DNA of 64,000 nt from Leishmania donovani. Its lineage: Eukaryota > Euglenozoa > Kinetoplastea > Trypanosomatida > Trypanosomatidae. The stretch lies in the NCBI RefSeq assembly GCF_000227135.1, contig NC_018244.1:76967-140966 (forward strand). The letters are read 5' to 3'. This document shows, in pieces, positions 37,179-48,222 of the stretch. The notes beneath the pieces were generated by a model. It did not search any database, had not been told where the DNA came from, and was given only the letters and a program-made list of their open reading frames with translations. Numbering within the stretch: the first letter of the stretch is position 1; every line of letters begins with the position of its first letter. The position numbers and the translations under genes are program-made.

Positions 37179-40100
37179 GACGTCCCACCCAGCACGCCCC
37201 ACGCGCGCTGTTTCTTTCTGCTTCCTCTTTCGTTACTCGGACACGCACCGGCCAGATGAGACAGCGCACAGGCACAAACAACGGTTGTCGAGTGCGAGTG
37301 GCGAATGGAAGCAACGAGGAAGAGAGCGGGGGCCACACTGGCGAGGAGGTGCGGATGGAGTAAGCAGGAGAAGGCGTACCGCCGAGCACACGACCACAGA
37401 TCCTGTGCGTATAACGGGAAGAAGAGCAGAGGCACGACGCGAGAAGGAACCCCTCACGGCGACGAAGATAGTAACGAGAACGAGAGGGAGGGAGAAAGCC
37501 AAAAGAAGGGGGCGGCGAAATCGCACGGCGGGTGCATACAGGTGTGCGTCTGGCTGACGCTTGAGGGAAGGGAAAGTGTAGTGAGGGAGGGAGGGAAGAG
37601 CAGGAAGAGGGGGGAGGCAAGCCAACCACGAAACAAGAAAAAAGAGAGAGAGCCAGGCAAGAGAGCGCTCAGATCGAAATGCGAAGGGGCCGAGAGACAG
37701 CGGCGCAGACAGGCACAGAAACGCACCACCCACGCTGGGAGAGGGGAGATAAGGGCGAGCAACTCTCCAAGTGGACCGCCGAGGTGGGGATTCAAGAAGA
37801 TGAGAGCAAAGTAGGGAGTGGCGTACGAAATCAGAGATGCGAGCGAAGTCACGCCTTTCTTTTTTTTTTTGGGGGGGGGACGGGGGATGATGTTCTTTGT
37901 ATATTTGCACGTCTGTCTCTTTTTCTGTGTGGTTGTATGGGGGGAGCGAGTGTATCCTGTGGAAAGGATGGATGAAACGCACGCCACGTGGGGCTGTGCG
38001 TACAAAAATGAGGTGGTCTGGCTTTCGTTTTCTTCTTCTTCCGCTGTTGTTTGATGTCACTTGTAATAGGTCTCTGGTGCTGACGCAGCCCTCCACTCCC
38101 GTCAAACCTTCTGCTAACGTGAAGGCGGGTTTGACTTTGAGTGAGTGCCAAGGCTGAATTGACGGAAAAAGAGAAGGGAGGAGCGGGGGTTTCGGGGGAG
38201 GGGGTTGGCGCTGGTGGATGTCCCTCGAAGCACCAGCAAAGGCCCCCTTCTCGTGCTTCTCGTCTGCCTCTTTCGCTTGTGTTTCTGTCGATGCAGCCTG
38301 CACGCCAGCATACGGAGTTAAGTACACACACGCGCGCCTGCAGGATGCAGGAGCGAAGCAATGAGGCCAGGGCTCAAAGGCAAGATATCTATCTATAGAT
38401 AGATATCTGCAGTATGAAGAGTCGCAGCTGCCGACGCGGATGAGGGCAGCTGCGACGCACGTAAAGGTGAAAGAGAGAACGAAAAGAGACAGAGCTATCA
38501 AGAAAGAAAGAGAGAGTCGTCGTCGTCGGCGGCGGCGTCGGCGCACGGAACTGAGTTAGTGATGGTGGGCGTGTGCGCGAGAGTCTGTTCCCGCGACGTA
38601 AGGCTGTACGTCCGTCGTCAGAGGGGGAGAGAGAGGAGGCGAGAAGAGAAGCAGATGACGTGTGCCGAAGCTGCGGCAGAGAAGTTACGCGCACGAGGCG
38701 CAGTGGAAAAAGAAGGGGTGGAGGGGCGCAGCTCATGAAGTTCTAAGCACTCCGCAAGCCTCCACGCATGCGCCAGCGCGCCGAGTCATCTGTCGGCGCA
38801 GGGCAAACACGGGCGCAGTGACCACCCCGTACCACTAACCCGCCCCTCCCCCACGGGCACACACGCACACATACACACACGCAAACACCCATCGGCACAC
38901 AACGGCGCAGCAGTGTTGTATCTTCTCCACTGTTTCGAGAGAGAGGAGGGGGTAGTGCTATCAACGCATCGGGGCAACACGTGATGTGCGTTGCCTTCTG
39001 CCTCTGTGACTCCTTCTCTTTTGCACGGAGATGTTCCTCGCACCATTCACCGATGTCTGTTCGCTCGCTATTCTTTTCTTTCGCTTTCAACGATAAACTT
39101 ACGTGGGCGCAGTGGTGTGCATGTGTGTGTGTGTGCGTGTGCGTGGGTGTGTGCGCGCCTGCTTGCCTATCTTAGTATGAGGGTTCACTTTTTGTTTCTT
39201 CGTCGCCATCCGTCTGTGGTATGTGTGCATCAGTTGGCGCTCCTGCGTTTCGCGCCTTTAAGCACGGCGCGAGGGACGCACACAAACCGACAGAGAAAAG
39301 GCGAAAGAACGACCGGAGGAGAGACGTGGCATCACTGCAGACGGCTTCGGCGTCCTTTTGCTTCGTCGAATATCGTGTTTTGATTCCTTCCTTGCTGCTT
39401 TCGAAAGAGTGATATGAGCAGAGGAGGAACAAGCAGAGACGGCGGTGCCCCATGTGTTGGCCCCTGCAGCTCTCATGCCTACACGAGAGCTCCTCTTGAC
39501 TTCTCCGTTGTCGCTACCCTGTCTCCCCTTCTCCTCTCAAACCCGCCCACCCGTCCACCTCATCTAACGCCTCCCATCTCCCCATGCCATTCGCTGTGCC
39601 TACATAGGTGCCCTTGGGCTCGGCACAAACCCGAGCCGCGGCAGCAATGGAAGACCCACGCAACAGGTAAGAAAAGCCTAAAACCTAACACACAACGGCC
39701 TCTTTCATCCACCCACCTCTCGACACCGGCCGACTCGCACACGTGGAAGAGCATGACGCTGGTGAGGAGCGAGAGCGTGATACCACGACGCGCTTCGATT
39801 CAGGAGAAGGAGAGAGGCGAACAGGAGAAGCGAAGAATGGCGTGCGAAGAAGTCAGCGTGATCAAAGACATGAAAAGTAACAGCTCACACGCACACGCAC
39901 GCACTTACAGAGCGAGAGCGAGAGCGAGATATTTTGATCGCAAGGGGAGATGGGAGCAGGAGGCGAGATGAGAAAAGAGGGGGTGGGCACGAAGAAACCA
40001 ACACACAGAAGCGCACACAACAAGCCCCAGACACGCGCGCTCACACGTACTGTCCATATACACACACATCGTTGTACGTGTATATGTGCAGTACGTCTGC

Positions 40101-41007
40101 ACAGCACAGCATCAATGACGGAAGAGCGCGTGCGTGAAGCGAGGTGAAGAAGGTGGCGGTGGTGGAAGGCGGAGAAGACGCGAAGGCATCACAAACACCG
40201 GCCGCGGCCGATGTGCGCTGGCCCGTGTGCATCCATCATCGTCTTATCGTCTTTCCATCTATTCTAAGATGGGTCTGACACTGAGTTAGGGTGCCACTGG
40301 AGGGAGGGAGAGGGGGTGAGGGGGGTAAGAAAGCACAGGAGCACCGGCACACACGTGCAGGAGAAGAAGTGGCGAACGGTTGACTTCAGAATCGGGGGGA
40401 GAGTGACGGAGTGGAGCCCACGAGTCGTCCGGCCCCCGCCTTCACATGCAGACATATCAGCACGCATACACGCAAGGGCGCATACCCCACAGGCAGTGAG
40501 GGAAGAGGAGAAATGACGGAATGGGTTCTGGAGGGGGAAGCGGCACATATCGATGCATCCCAACGGGTGGCGGTGGCGGTGATGGTGGAGAAAAACGGTG
40601 TAACGGGGACGGATGAAGACGCAGTGACATGTGTAAGTCCACACGAGACACAGCAGTGGCTCGCAACGGTGGAGGTGCTGCTGCGGATTAGACGAACGAA
40701 GGAGGGAGCTGTCGCGGAAACGTTAAGGAAAAACAGAGAAGGATGTATGATGCGGGGTGGGGGTAGAAGAGCAACGTCGGGCAGAGCATGGCGTAGAGGC
40801 ACGGGAGAGAGAAGGAGAGAGGGAGGGTTTAATCTGGAGAGCTGCTGCAACATGACAGCATTCTCTTCTTTTGATGTGTGGAGAGGGAGGGGGTACCTCG
40901 CACGCAGACACGCGGTGGTCCCCTCGATTAGCCCAGGCCCCCATCCATTCTGCCTCCTCCTCATTCCTTCGCACTCACTCACTCTCTCTTGCTGCCGCGC
41001 CGCCTCT
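37179..41007. other. Intergenic region: CBS 3' UTR and RCC1-like leader
   Basis: A 3.8-kb spacer with no supported gene. It holds a T10-G9 step (37861-37879), a perfect 26-bp palindrome (38383-38408), a TCG/GGC-rich stretch near 38517-38540, a CA array (38868-38890) and a TG array (39119-39160). Frames of up to 437 codons are Ser/Pro/Arg/Leu spacer translations without domains. Confidence 0.7.
38383..38408. repeat. Perfect 26-bp palindrome
   Basis: The 26 bases are identical to their own reverse complement, with no spacer. The sequence is built from ATCT/AGAT units and is AT-rich in GC-rich surroundings. It lies in the spacer about 1.2 kb upstream of the RCC1-like ATG. Confidence 0.95.
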
Positions 41008-42087
41008 CTACTGAGCGCCGCTTTCGTACTTTGCTAGCTTCGCCTTGACCTCCTCCAGCTCCTTCTTCAGCGTGTCGTAGGTGGGGCGGGTCACCTCACC
41101 CTGCCGGAAGCCGTGCTCGATCATCCAGTTGACATCGGCGAACTTCCCCATGTAGTTGCGGATGCCGTCCGCCATGAGCACGACGCAGCGCTGATCCGAG
41201 CGAAGGTCCTTGGCTGCCTCCACCACGCCGGCCATCGCGGAGCCGCTGCTACCGCCGACCAGCAGACCCTCCTCGCGGTGCAGCTCGAGGGCGAGGTCGA
41301 AACTCTCCTGATCGCGTGTCTTGACCCAGCGATCGACGTACTTACGCTCGCACACGTCTGGCACAAAGTCATAGCCGATTCCCTCTACGTGGTACATGAC
41401 AGGCTCGCCGGGGTGTTCGGGGTCGGCGATGATGCTGCCGACCGGGTCTACACCGACAACGATGACTTCGGGGATGAGCTCCTTCAGCTTCTTGGCCACT
41501 CCGGTGATCGTGCCTCCGGTTCCGGCGCAGATGACTACCATGTCGACCTTGCCGCCGCACTGGTCGTAGATCTCCTGACCAGTGAACTCGTAATGCGCAC
41601 CCGGGTTGCTGAGGTTCGTGTACTGGTCCAGCAGCACGTAGCCCTTCTCATCGCGCAGGCGGCGAGCGACCCCGATGAGGCTGTCCGGGTGGTCGTGCGG
41701 AAGAGACGTCTCCGTGCGGATCACCTCGGCGCCAAGGGACTGCAGTGTCGTCTCCTTCTCGTGCGACATCTTCTTCGGCATCGTAATCACCATGTGGTAG
41801 CCGCGGATCGCCGCGGCCATGGAGAGACCGATGCCAGTATTGCCGCTTGTGGCCTCCACAATCACGGAACCCGGCTTGAGCGTCCCGTTCTTTTCGGCGT
41901 CGAGTATCATCTGCTTGCCAATGCGGTCCTTGACGCTGCCGCCAGGGTTGAAGAACTCGCACTTGGCCACAACCTCGCACTGAATGCCGTGCTTCTGTGG
42001 GACGCGGTTCAAGCGGATGCAAGGGGTGTTGCCGACCGCCTCGAGGGCGTTGGCCAGAATTTGGCCGCGGGGGGTTGCAGATGTCAT
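41008..42087 (-). CDS. CBS: Cystathionine beta-synthase, short form, 359 aa
   Basis: A PLP enzyme condensing serine and homocysteine to cystathionine in the transsulfuration pathway; cytosolic. The fold-type II core is complete. The PLP lysine is Lys53 in GGSVKDR, the Asn of SGNTG is Asn83, the phosphate loop is GTGGT (189-193), and the Ser contacting the PLP ring is Ser280 in VGGSSGS. 'AKCEFFNPGGS', 'EGIGYDFVPDV' and 'RCVVLMADGIRNYM' are CBS-type rather than cysteine-synthase-type. The N-terminal haem segment and the C-terminal regulatory CBS-domain pair of the human enzyme are absent, as known for trypanosomatid CBS. The frame extends to 42630, but MTSATPRG at ATG 42087 is the family start, with a tight polypyrimidine tract just upstream (42100-42170). 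Some databases may label such genes cysteine synthase because of residual O-acetylserine activity. Confidence 0.95.
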   Translation of the reverse strand: MTSATPRGQILANALEAVGNTPCIRLNRVPQKHGIQCEVVAKCEFFNPGGSVKDRIGKQMILDAEKNGTLKPGSVIVEATSGNTGIGLSMAAAIRGYHMVITMPKKMSHEKETTLQSLGAEVIRTETSLPHDHPDSLIGVARRLRDEKGYVLLDQYTNLSNPGAHYEFTGQEIYDQCGGKVDMVVICAGTGGTITGVAKKLKELIPEVIVVGVDPVGSIIADPEHPGEPVMYHVEGIGYDFVPDVCERKYVDRWVKTRDQESFDLALELHREEGLLVGGSSGSAMAGVVEAAKDLRSDQRCVVLMADGIRNYMGKFADVNWMIEHGFRQGEVTRPTYDTLKKELEEVKAKLAKYESGAQ

Positions 42088-44177
42088 TATGATCAGCGGG
42101 GAACAGAGAGAGAAAGAGAGAATGCGTGGGAAAGGGGACAAGAAAAATGCTTCCAGAAAAAGAAGAGGATGATAGAAGGCGATGGCTGTTGTTGTCGACT
42201 GTGGAGAAGGGGGGGGGGCGAACGATTTGGCAGACACGCAGGCAGTGATGGAAAGAGGCACTGAAGGTGGAAGGATGGGGAAGAAGAGCGAAAGCAGGGA
42301 AAGAGAGGGCAAAGGTGGACTTCGGTGAGAAAGGCGCGTCCCAATTGTGCGGTTGGTGCGGGGTAGGGGAGGACACCGACCGGGAGGCAAGAAGTGATAT
42401 GGCTTTCGACGGTGGGCAGTTCCCAGGAACGAGTGCACTGTGTGCATGTCGGAAGAAGCAGGAAAGAGGCCTCGCACAACATGTCGGTGCACCCACAAGC
42501 GTGTTGGGCATCCCAAGGAAAAGTTGGCACGCGTGTCTTCTGCTTCCCCTCGTGAGATTTTGAGAAGATATGTTCCAGCATCGACCCGCCTCAAGGACAG
42601 CTTCGCTACACGCACACACACAAGCATCACGCAGAAAACGACTGCCGCTTACATGCGAAGCGCAAAGGAAAAGAATGGCGATCGAGCCTCCGTGCACACA
42701 CGCTCGCAGAGATAGCGAGAGAGAGGTGCACAAAAACACATATGCCCGCGCCGCCGCCCATAGTCTCCCCTCTTACCTCTCCCCCTTTCACAACCGCAGC
42801 GTTTCCCCACTTGAGAAACCGAGCGAGGTTGGCAGCGAGGAAGTTTGGGGGAGGGAGGGAGAGAGGGGAGATGCGATGTAAGGGATACAGTCGAGCACGT
42901 ACGCAGCGTGGCGGCAAATCAAACAGACAAGAGAGAATGTACTCTGTGCGAAGAAGGATCAGCGCGAAACCGTGACGCGTCCCGGAGGAGAGGAGGAGGA
43001 GAAGCAGCGTCTGTATGTATGTGTACTTGTGTGTAGCGGCCGTGCCGACATCACTGCATCGTTCCGAAGGTAGGTGAAATCACAAGACAGAAAAAGATAC
43101 AAAGAAGAGGGGAAGCAACACAGATTCAAACAGCAACAAGTCGTGAAGCGTGGCGAGGAGAGGGAGGGGGAGAAGGAGGGAGTCCGGTATCCTTATCGCT
43201 TGCACACGTGTGCGCGGCGAGAGGACGAGATCATAATGATGAGAGAAAAAGGCGCGGACGGGAAAGAGCGCAGATGCACGAGTGAAGAATACTCATAAGA
43301 AAAGACAGAGTGCAGCCCGACGCGAAACGTAACACAGAAGTGAGATCGGATAGGAAGGGAGCAAGAAGCATGCACAGACACCCAGACACACACGGACGGA
43401 AAGGTAGGGGGAAGTGGAGCAATCTTATTGTTGCCTGTGTTGCGGTTCTTGTCCTTGCTCGTTTTCGTTCACCCCTGTCTGCGTCTGTGTCTCTGTCTGT
43501 GTGCCTGTCCTTCTTCTCTTGCTGTTCCTTCTCCAGCTCTCTTTCTCGTGAGCTTCTTCTCGGATTACATTCCATATCAACTAAACACCGATTACAAGCG
43601 TGTGTATACATAGATAGATACAGATATACATATATATATATATAGATATGTATGCACATATACATCTGCATAGAGCTATACATACATATATATATATACA
43701 TACATCTGGCATGGCCGCCGTGTGCTCCCTCCCGCTCCCTCTCCCTCGCTCTCTGCCTGCTGTGTATTCGTCTGCTCAATGTACATGGGCAACGGATAAA
43801 CTGCTGGTGGGAAAGGGGCTGGAAAGGGGGTAGGTAGAGGTGTGTCGGAGGCTGACGTCAGCGCACGAGACACACACACACGCATACACACAGTGAGAAC
43901 GACACCGAATCAACGGTACTTGCTAGTCTTTTGAAGGGTGGGGGTGCCCTCCCTTTTTTCGCTTATTCATATACATCGAAGTCCGCCACGCCCATGTCAG
44001 TCTGTGTACATCAGCATATGCACAAAGAGCGGTAGAGAAAAATACATGTTTTACGTTGGTGTTATGTACATAAGCCCTCCCCGTGGGGACGGCGCGGGCG
44101 CGAAGGCGCATCGTCACCACCGCCTCGACGAACCATCAAGCCGCACAAATTGTGGCGGGCACCGGTTGGTTGGCTCT
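42088..44177. other. Intergenic region: CBS leader and upstream 3' UTR
   Basis: Next to the CBS ATG is a purine-rich plus strand (42100-42175), a polypyrimidine tract on the coding strand. Further right is an AT-rich block of TA/TATG repeats (43603-43706). No gene is seen. Confidence 0.7.
43603..43706. repeat. AT-rich TA/CATA microsatellite block
   Basis: About 100 bases of imperfect TA, CATA and GATA repeats, including two (TA)n runs near 43630-43643 and 43687-43697. It stands out in otherwise GC-rich DNA. It lies in the spacer downstream of the stop at 44178. Confidence 0.85.
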
Positions 44178-46637
44178 CTAAGACGGCTTGGTTCGTTGCT
44201 GCTGCTGGAAGCGATTGAACTCGACAGCGCGGTTCAGTAGAACCTTGTAGTCCTGTGCCTTCGCCTCCTGTGCAGTGAACTCGTTCTGCTGCTCAGCCAG
44301 GAGGGCGCGATAGCGGTCCTTGGTGTCCAGATGCTGCGTCCCTGAGGAGCTGCGACACAGCTGCTGCACCGCCGCCTGCCGCGCCTCCTCCTCGTGGGGA
44401 AGCGTGAACTTCACAACTTGAATACCGGAGGTGCTGGGCGTGAATGTGCCGTTCGTGTTGCGCCCCGGCGACGACGCTCGTGCCAAGGTGGCAATGCCGG
44501 GCTTCCGGTGCGCCGCGTCGTCCTCCTGCACCGTCACCGGTGCGGCAGCTGCGGCGCCGGTCGCTGCCGGTGTCGCGTGCGCTGGCGGGGTCGCGAGCCT
44601 CACCGCTGGTATCTTAGATGTCTCGAACGCATTCGACGACGCGGACGCCGGCGTCCGTGCAGCTCGAGCCGCTTGCATAAGTCGATTGTGCTCCTCCATG
44701 CTGCGGCGACTGGCGTCTTGCAGCTGCCGCTGCTCCTGCAGCATAGCACGCAGAGAAGGTTGAGAAGACGCGGCGGCAGCCGAAGTAGACGGCCTAGACG
44801 GCGAGCGCGGAGTCGATGCAGTGGAAAATGTGCCGGAAGCGCTGGGTTGGTTCTTTCCGATCACCGGCGTGGCCGCCATCTGTGTCGTGTGCGAGAGGCG
44901 TGACTGGTTCTGCAGCTGCAAGGCGCGACGTGTGTTGTTCTTGCTCTGTTCCGACAGCATCTTCCGCAGCACCTCCCCATCATCCCTGTTGATGGCACTC
45001 TCCACCGGCTGGGGCTCCGGCGTGGGGGAGCGGGGCTGGGTTTGCATGAGTATGCTGCGCTGCCGGTTCGCCTCTTCCTCAGCCGCCACACCAAGCAGCG
45101 GCTCGTGCACCGGCGACGGCGGCGCGCGGTCGTCGGCGAGGAGGGAAACGCTGCTGGGGCGTGATTGACGGATATGGGAGATGCTAGTATTGTTGCTGTT
45201 GCTGTTGCTGCTGGACCGGCTCGCCTCTGTCGCGTCACCGCCATTCGTGGCCGCCCCTGCCGCGGCTACACATGCGCCTCCTGCCTTCGCTAGAGCCCCG
45301 GACAACGACGTCCGCAGCGTCATCGCGGCACCGCCTTGATCGAGCAGGCGGCTCCCGTCCTTGTTGAGAATGCTGAAGACGGGCGTCTTGCCAGGTACGG
45401 CGGACTTCTTGGCCGACACGAGAGAGGGTAGGGAGCTGCTATCCGACAGAACGGAGCCGCGGGCGCCGTTGTCACCGCTGTGGACGGGGGTTCTCGATGG
45501 CGGGGTTAGGCGCACGATGCTGCGACGCTGCGGCTGTTGTGGTTCCGGTGGAGGAGGAGATAATACGGCGGGCGAGAAAGCGCTCGCCACGGAGCCACTA
45601 GGGATCGTGGGGTCGGCGCTGAGCTTCTGCGCAGGAGGCTTGGTAGCGGCCGTTGGAATGCCGCGGCGAGGCTGTGAAGATGCTTTGGTATGCGCGCTAG
45701 CCGCATCCGCCTTGAACGGCACTGCAGGATGTGGGATGCCGTTCCACGGCATCGTTGACGCCTGAGCCAGCTGCTGCGCCTCACGCTGCCGCCTATCTTC
45801 GAGGATGACGCTACGGCCTACAAATTTCTGCAGAATTTCCTTCCGCGACATTTGAGCCTCGGCGACCGCAATATCATGCGCGAGCTGATTCGACACGCGG
45901 CAGATCTCTGCAGCGGCCTCGCCTGTGAGAACGTCCGCAGAGCCATCCGAGGTGATGGCATCGACAGCGCTTCTCGGAGGTGGCGGATGCGGCTGAGCCG
46001 GCGGCTGTGCGAGGATGGTGTTCACGGGACCTTCCTCCGCTGCCGCACTCGGTGTCATTTGCGTTCCGCTCGCATCGCCGACGGCCGCCACCGGCGCTGG
46101 GCGCGCCGTGGCACCCAGCGAGCTTATGCTGTCGTTCAGCGGAGGAGAACCTGAATGCAAGGCGGAGGGCGCGGGAAGGGCATGCCCCTGGAGAGACTCG
46201 GAGTGATACGAGGCTGGAGATCGCTGCCGCTCTGAGGGAGACCGAGCGCGAGGTGGGGGTCGCTGATGCTCCGGTGGAGGGGTTGGGACCGCAGCGGGGG
46301 TGGTCTGCATCCCCATCAGAAGAGTAGCGGTGGTCACGCCTCCTTCAGTGCTCGGCGCAGAAGAGTCGACCGGTGCAGTCACCGATGACGCATTACCCGC
46401 TCCCCAGGTCCCCGGCGCGTCAGCATGGACAGCAGTCACGACAGTGGAAGCAGCGGCGGGCGTTGATGGTAGCTCGAGAATGAATCGGGCATCCTTTACA
46501 TTATGCTCCACCAGAACGCTCTGAATCGCCGCCATGAGGTCAGAGACGTCATCTGTCTTCTTGGCTGCAGTGATGGTCGCAGCGCCGGCCGCGGCAGACA
46601 GCTGGGACGACGGGTTTGATACCGGTGGCGAAGACAT
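44178..46637 (-). CDS. Hypothetical low-complexity protein, 819 aa
   Basis: I do not recognise this protein. ATG 46637 (MSSPPVSNP) follows a spacer-like N-terminal extension of the open frame to 46952. A short ordered unit near residues 30-60 (SDLMAAIQSVLVEHNVKDARFIL) could be a helical bundle. A second lies near residues 235-290 (EICRVSNQLAHDIAVAEAQMSRKEILQKF and following), after a Pro/Ser-rich linker. The middle is Ser/Ala/Pro-rich and disordered. Short amphipathic helices with many Gln and Arg follow (MLQEQRQLQDASRRSMEEH). The C-terminal 45 residues form a charged helix (DRYRALLAEQQNEFTAQEA ... VEFNRFQQQQRTKPS). No signal peptide or membrane segment is visible. A cytoskeletal or flagellar role is possible from its coil content, but unsupported. 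Confidence 0.83.
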   Translation of the reverse strand: MSSPPVSNPSSQLSAAAGAATITAAKKTDDVSDLMAAIQSVLVEHNVKDARFILELPSTPAAASTVVTAVHADAPGTWGAGNASSVTAPVDSSAPSTEGGVTTATLLMGMQTTPAAVPTPPPEHQRPPPRARSPSERQRSPASYHSESLQGHALPAPSALHSGSPPLNDSISSLGATARPAPVAAVGDASGTQMTPSAAAEEGPVNTILAQPPAQPHPPPPRSAVDAITSDGSADVLTGEAAAEICRVSNQLAHDIAVAEAQMSRKEILQKFVGRSVILEDRRQREAQQLAQASTMPWNGIPHPAVPFKADAASAHTKASSQPRRGIPTAATKPPAQKLSADPTIPSGSVASAFSPAVLSPPPPEPQQPQRRSIVRLTPPSRTPVHSGDNGARGSVLSDSSSLPSLVSAKKSAVPGKTPVFSILNKDGSRLLDQGGAAMTLRTSLSGALAKAGGACVAAAGAATNGGDATEASRSSSNSNSNNTSISHIRQSRPSSVSLLADDRAPPSPVHEPLLGVAAEEEANRQRSILMQTQPRSPTPEPQPVESAINRDDGEVLRKMLSEQSKNNTRRALQLQNQSRLSHTTQMAATPVIGKNQPSASGTFSTASTPRSPSRPSTSAAAASSQPSLRAMLQEQRQLQDASRRSMEEHNRLMQAARAARTPASASSNAFETSKIPAVRLATPPAHATPAATGAAAAAPVTVQEDDAAHRKPGIATLARASSPGRNTNGTFTPSTSGIQVVKFTLPHEEEARQAAVQQLCRSSSGTQHLDTKDRYRALLAEQQNEFTAQEAKAQDYKVLLNRAVEFNRFQQQQRTKPS

Positions 46638-47367
46638 CCGTTTGCAGCGTCCCTCTTTTCGTTTCTGTCGTTGGATAAACTGTGTGGTCGCTGGTGTATG
46701 TGTATGGGGTGAGGAGATGTGTGGTGCAGCTAAGGAGGAGAGAGATGAGGAGCGTGCGTTGTCTCCGTTTTCCCACGCCTCGGGTGACAGGTCAGTGGAT
46801 CCTTCTGTGGCACGAGCAGGAGCTAATATGCTCGCCCACGCTCGCACGTGAACGAAATGTGCGTGACAGAGAGAGGGAGGGAGGCGAGAAGCACAGGAAG
46901 AAAGAGATGCTGCATCCGCCGGGGTGCTTTTGTGTGAGGCGACGAGTTCCACGACTGTCGAGGTATGTGTCGTGGTGATCGGAAGCGGGCGAGCGGCGCT
47001 TATCAGATCGAGGGCAGAGGAAGAGAGGTGCAGAAGTGAGGGTCAAGCACAGGCACTCATTCGTGCGCACAGTCGCACACGCATACACAGCGAGAGGGCG
47101 CTGGGGGTCGTAAGCCACGGCGGATCTCCATACCCATCTATTCCTGTACACGGCGACGAAGCGCCACCGGCGGGGAGAGAAAGGAGTAGGGAAGGGATGT
47201 AAGGGGCGGTTGGAAAGCCCCCGATGCCCTTCCACCACTCGACTTAATCCAGCCACACCCGCCCCCCACCCCCACCAATACACACACATAGATACATACC
47301 CGACGATTTTCGGTACGCAGAGAGAGAACCAATAAGCGCATACATCAACAGAACTAAAAGGGTACGA
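46638..47367. other. Intergenic region: 24 kDa subunit 3' UTR
   Basis: Short spacer. Purine-rich plus-strand stretches at 46731-46765 and 46865-46912 are polypyrimidine on the coding strand and may carry the splice signal of the 819-aa gene. No gene is seen. Confidence 0.7.
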
Positions 47368-48222
47368 CTACTTCTTGGGCGGCGCGGCGTCCGCCTTCTC
47401 GTCCGGTTCGGCGTCGAAGTCACGGCAGTACGGACCTGGCGGTTCCTTGAACAGGAGCGACGTGCGCCCACCGGCCGGCTCAGCGTACCTGCGATCTGGA
47501 CGCTGCGAGCCGATTTTGAAAGGTTTTCCGCCACGGAGGCTCTCCACGAGCGTCTTGATGCTCTCCCACGTTAAGTCCTCCATGTAGTCGTACGAAAAGT
47601 TGGGCGGGTTGCTGTAGTCACTCACCACCAGCATTGGTGCGTTCACGCACGCGCCGAGGCACTCCATCTCGCCAATCGTGATAAGGCCGTCGCTTGTCGT
47701 GCCGTGCATGCGCACGTTCAGATAGTGCATGGTGCGTTCCATCAGCTCGTCGGCGCCGCACAGCATGCAGGGGGTGGTGCGGCAGAATTGGATGTGGTAC
47801 TTACCAACCGGGTGCCGGTTGAACATGGAGTAGAAGGTGACCGTCTCGAAGACATGCATCGGTGGCACTTCACAAATCTTTGCTATTTTGTACATGGCTG
47901 TCACCGGGATGTACCCGCCCTGCTGCTGCTGGGCGAGATGCAGCAGCGGAATGGTGGCTGAGATTCGCCTGCCGCGTGGAAACTTGGGCAAGATCTCGTT
48001 GTGAATCTTCTCGTAGCTGGCTGTGGTGAAGTCCCACGGAATTCGGGTGTTGTCATAGTCCGTGTTCTGGTGACGCACCTCACCGTGGATGGCGCGGGTA
48101 TTCGCAAGGAGCGCCGCGTTTGTGGACGGGTAGCTTGTCGTCGGCGCCACCGCGGCCGCAGAAGCAGAGGCAGCAGCGACCCAGCGCATCGCCGTCAAGG
48201 TTGGCTGAATAAGACGCAGCAT
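47368..48222 (-). CDS. NDUFV2: NADH:ubiquinone oxidoreductase 24 kDa (NDUFV2/NuoE-type) subunit, 284 aa
   Basis: A peripheral-arm subunit of mitochondrial complex I carrying the N1a [2Fe-2S] cluster. ATG 48222 gives MLRLIQPTLTAMRWVAAAS: basic, hydrophobic and acid-free, a mitochondrial presequence running to about residue 45. The thioredoxin-like ferredoxin domain has all four ligands, Cys147 and Cys152 in 'FCRTTPCMLCG' and Cys188 and Cys192 in 'MECLGACVNAP'. The helical N-terminal part shows the family signature (ATIPLLHLAQQQQGGYIP, 'VFETVTFYSMFNRHPVGKY'). The C-terminal tail (240-284) is Pro/Lys/Asp-rich and typical of trypanosomatid extensions. The frame runs open to 48282; the upstream 20 residues are spacer. 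A purine-rich plus strand (48243-48307) gives a close polypyrimidine tract. Confidence 0.95.
   Translation of the reverse strand: MLRLIQPTLTAMRWVAAASASAAAVAPTTSYPSTNAALLANTRAIHGEVRHQNTDYDNTRIPWDFTTASYEKIHNEILPKFPRGRRISATIPLLHLAQQQQGGYIPVTAMYKIAKICEVPPMHVFETVTFYSMFNRHPVGKYHIQFCRTTPCMLCGADELMERTMHYLNVRMHGTTSDGLITIGEMECLGACVNAPMLVVSDYSNPPNFSYDYMEDLTWESIKTLVESLRGGKPFKIGSQRPDRRYAEPAGGRTSLLFKEPPGPYCRDFDAEPDEKADAAPPKK

Noticed and set aside
37233..38546. 437-codon minus-strand ORF with an Arg run and hydrophobic N-terminus
   Set aside because: The apparent signal anchor comes from simple repeats (TCG/GGC and AGAT); the remainder is spacer-like with no domains.
40411..41037. 208-codon plus-strand ORF
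   Set aside because: On the opposite strand to all genes, with no recognisable domain and an overlap with the CBS end.
41008..42630. Cystathionine beta-synthase read as cysteine synthase, 540 aa
   Set aside because: Motifs are CBS-type and the first 181 codons are spacer; ATG 42087 is the family start.
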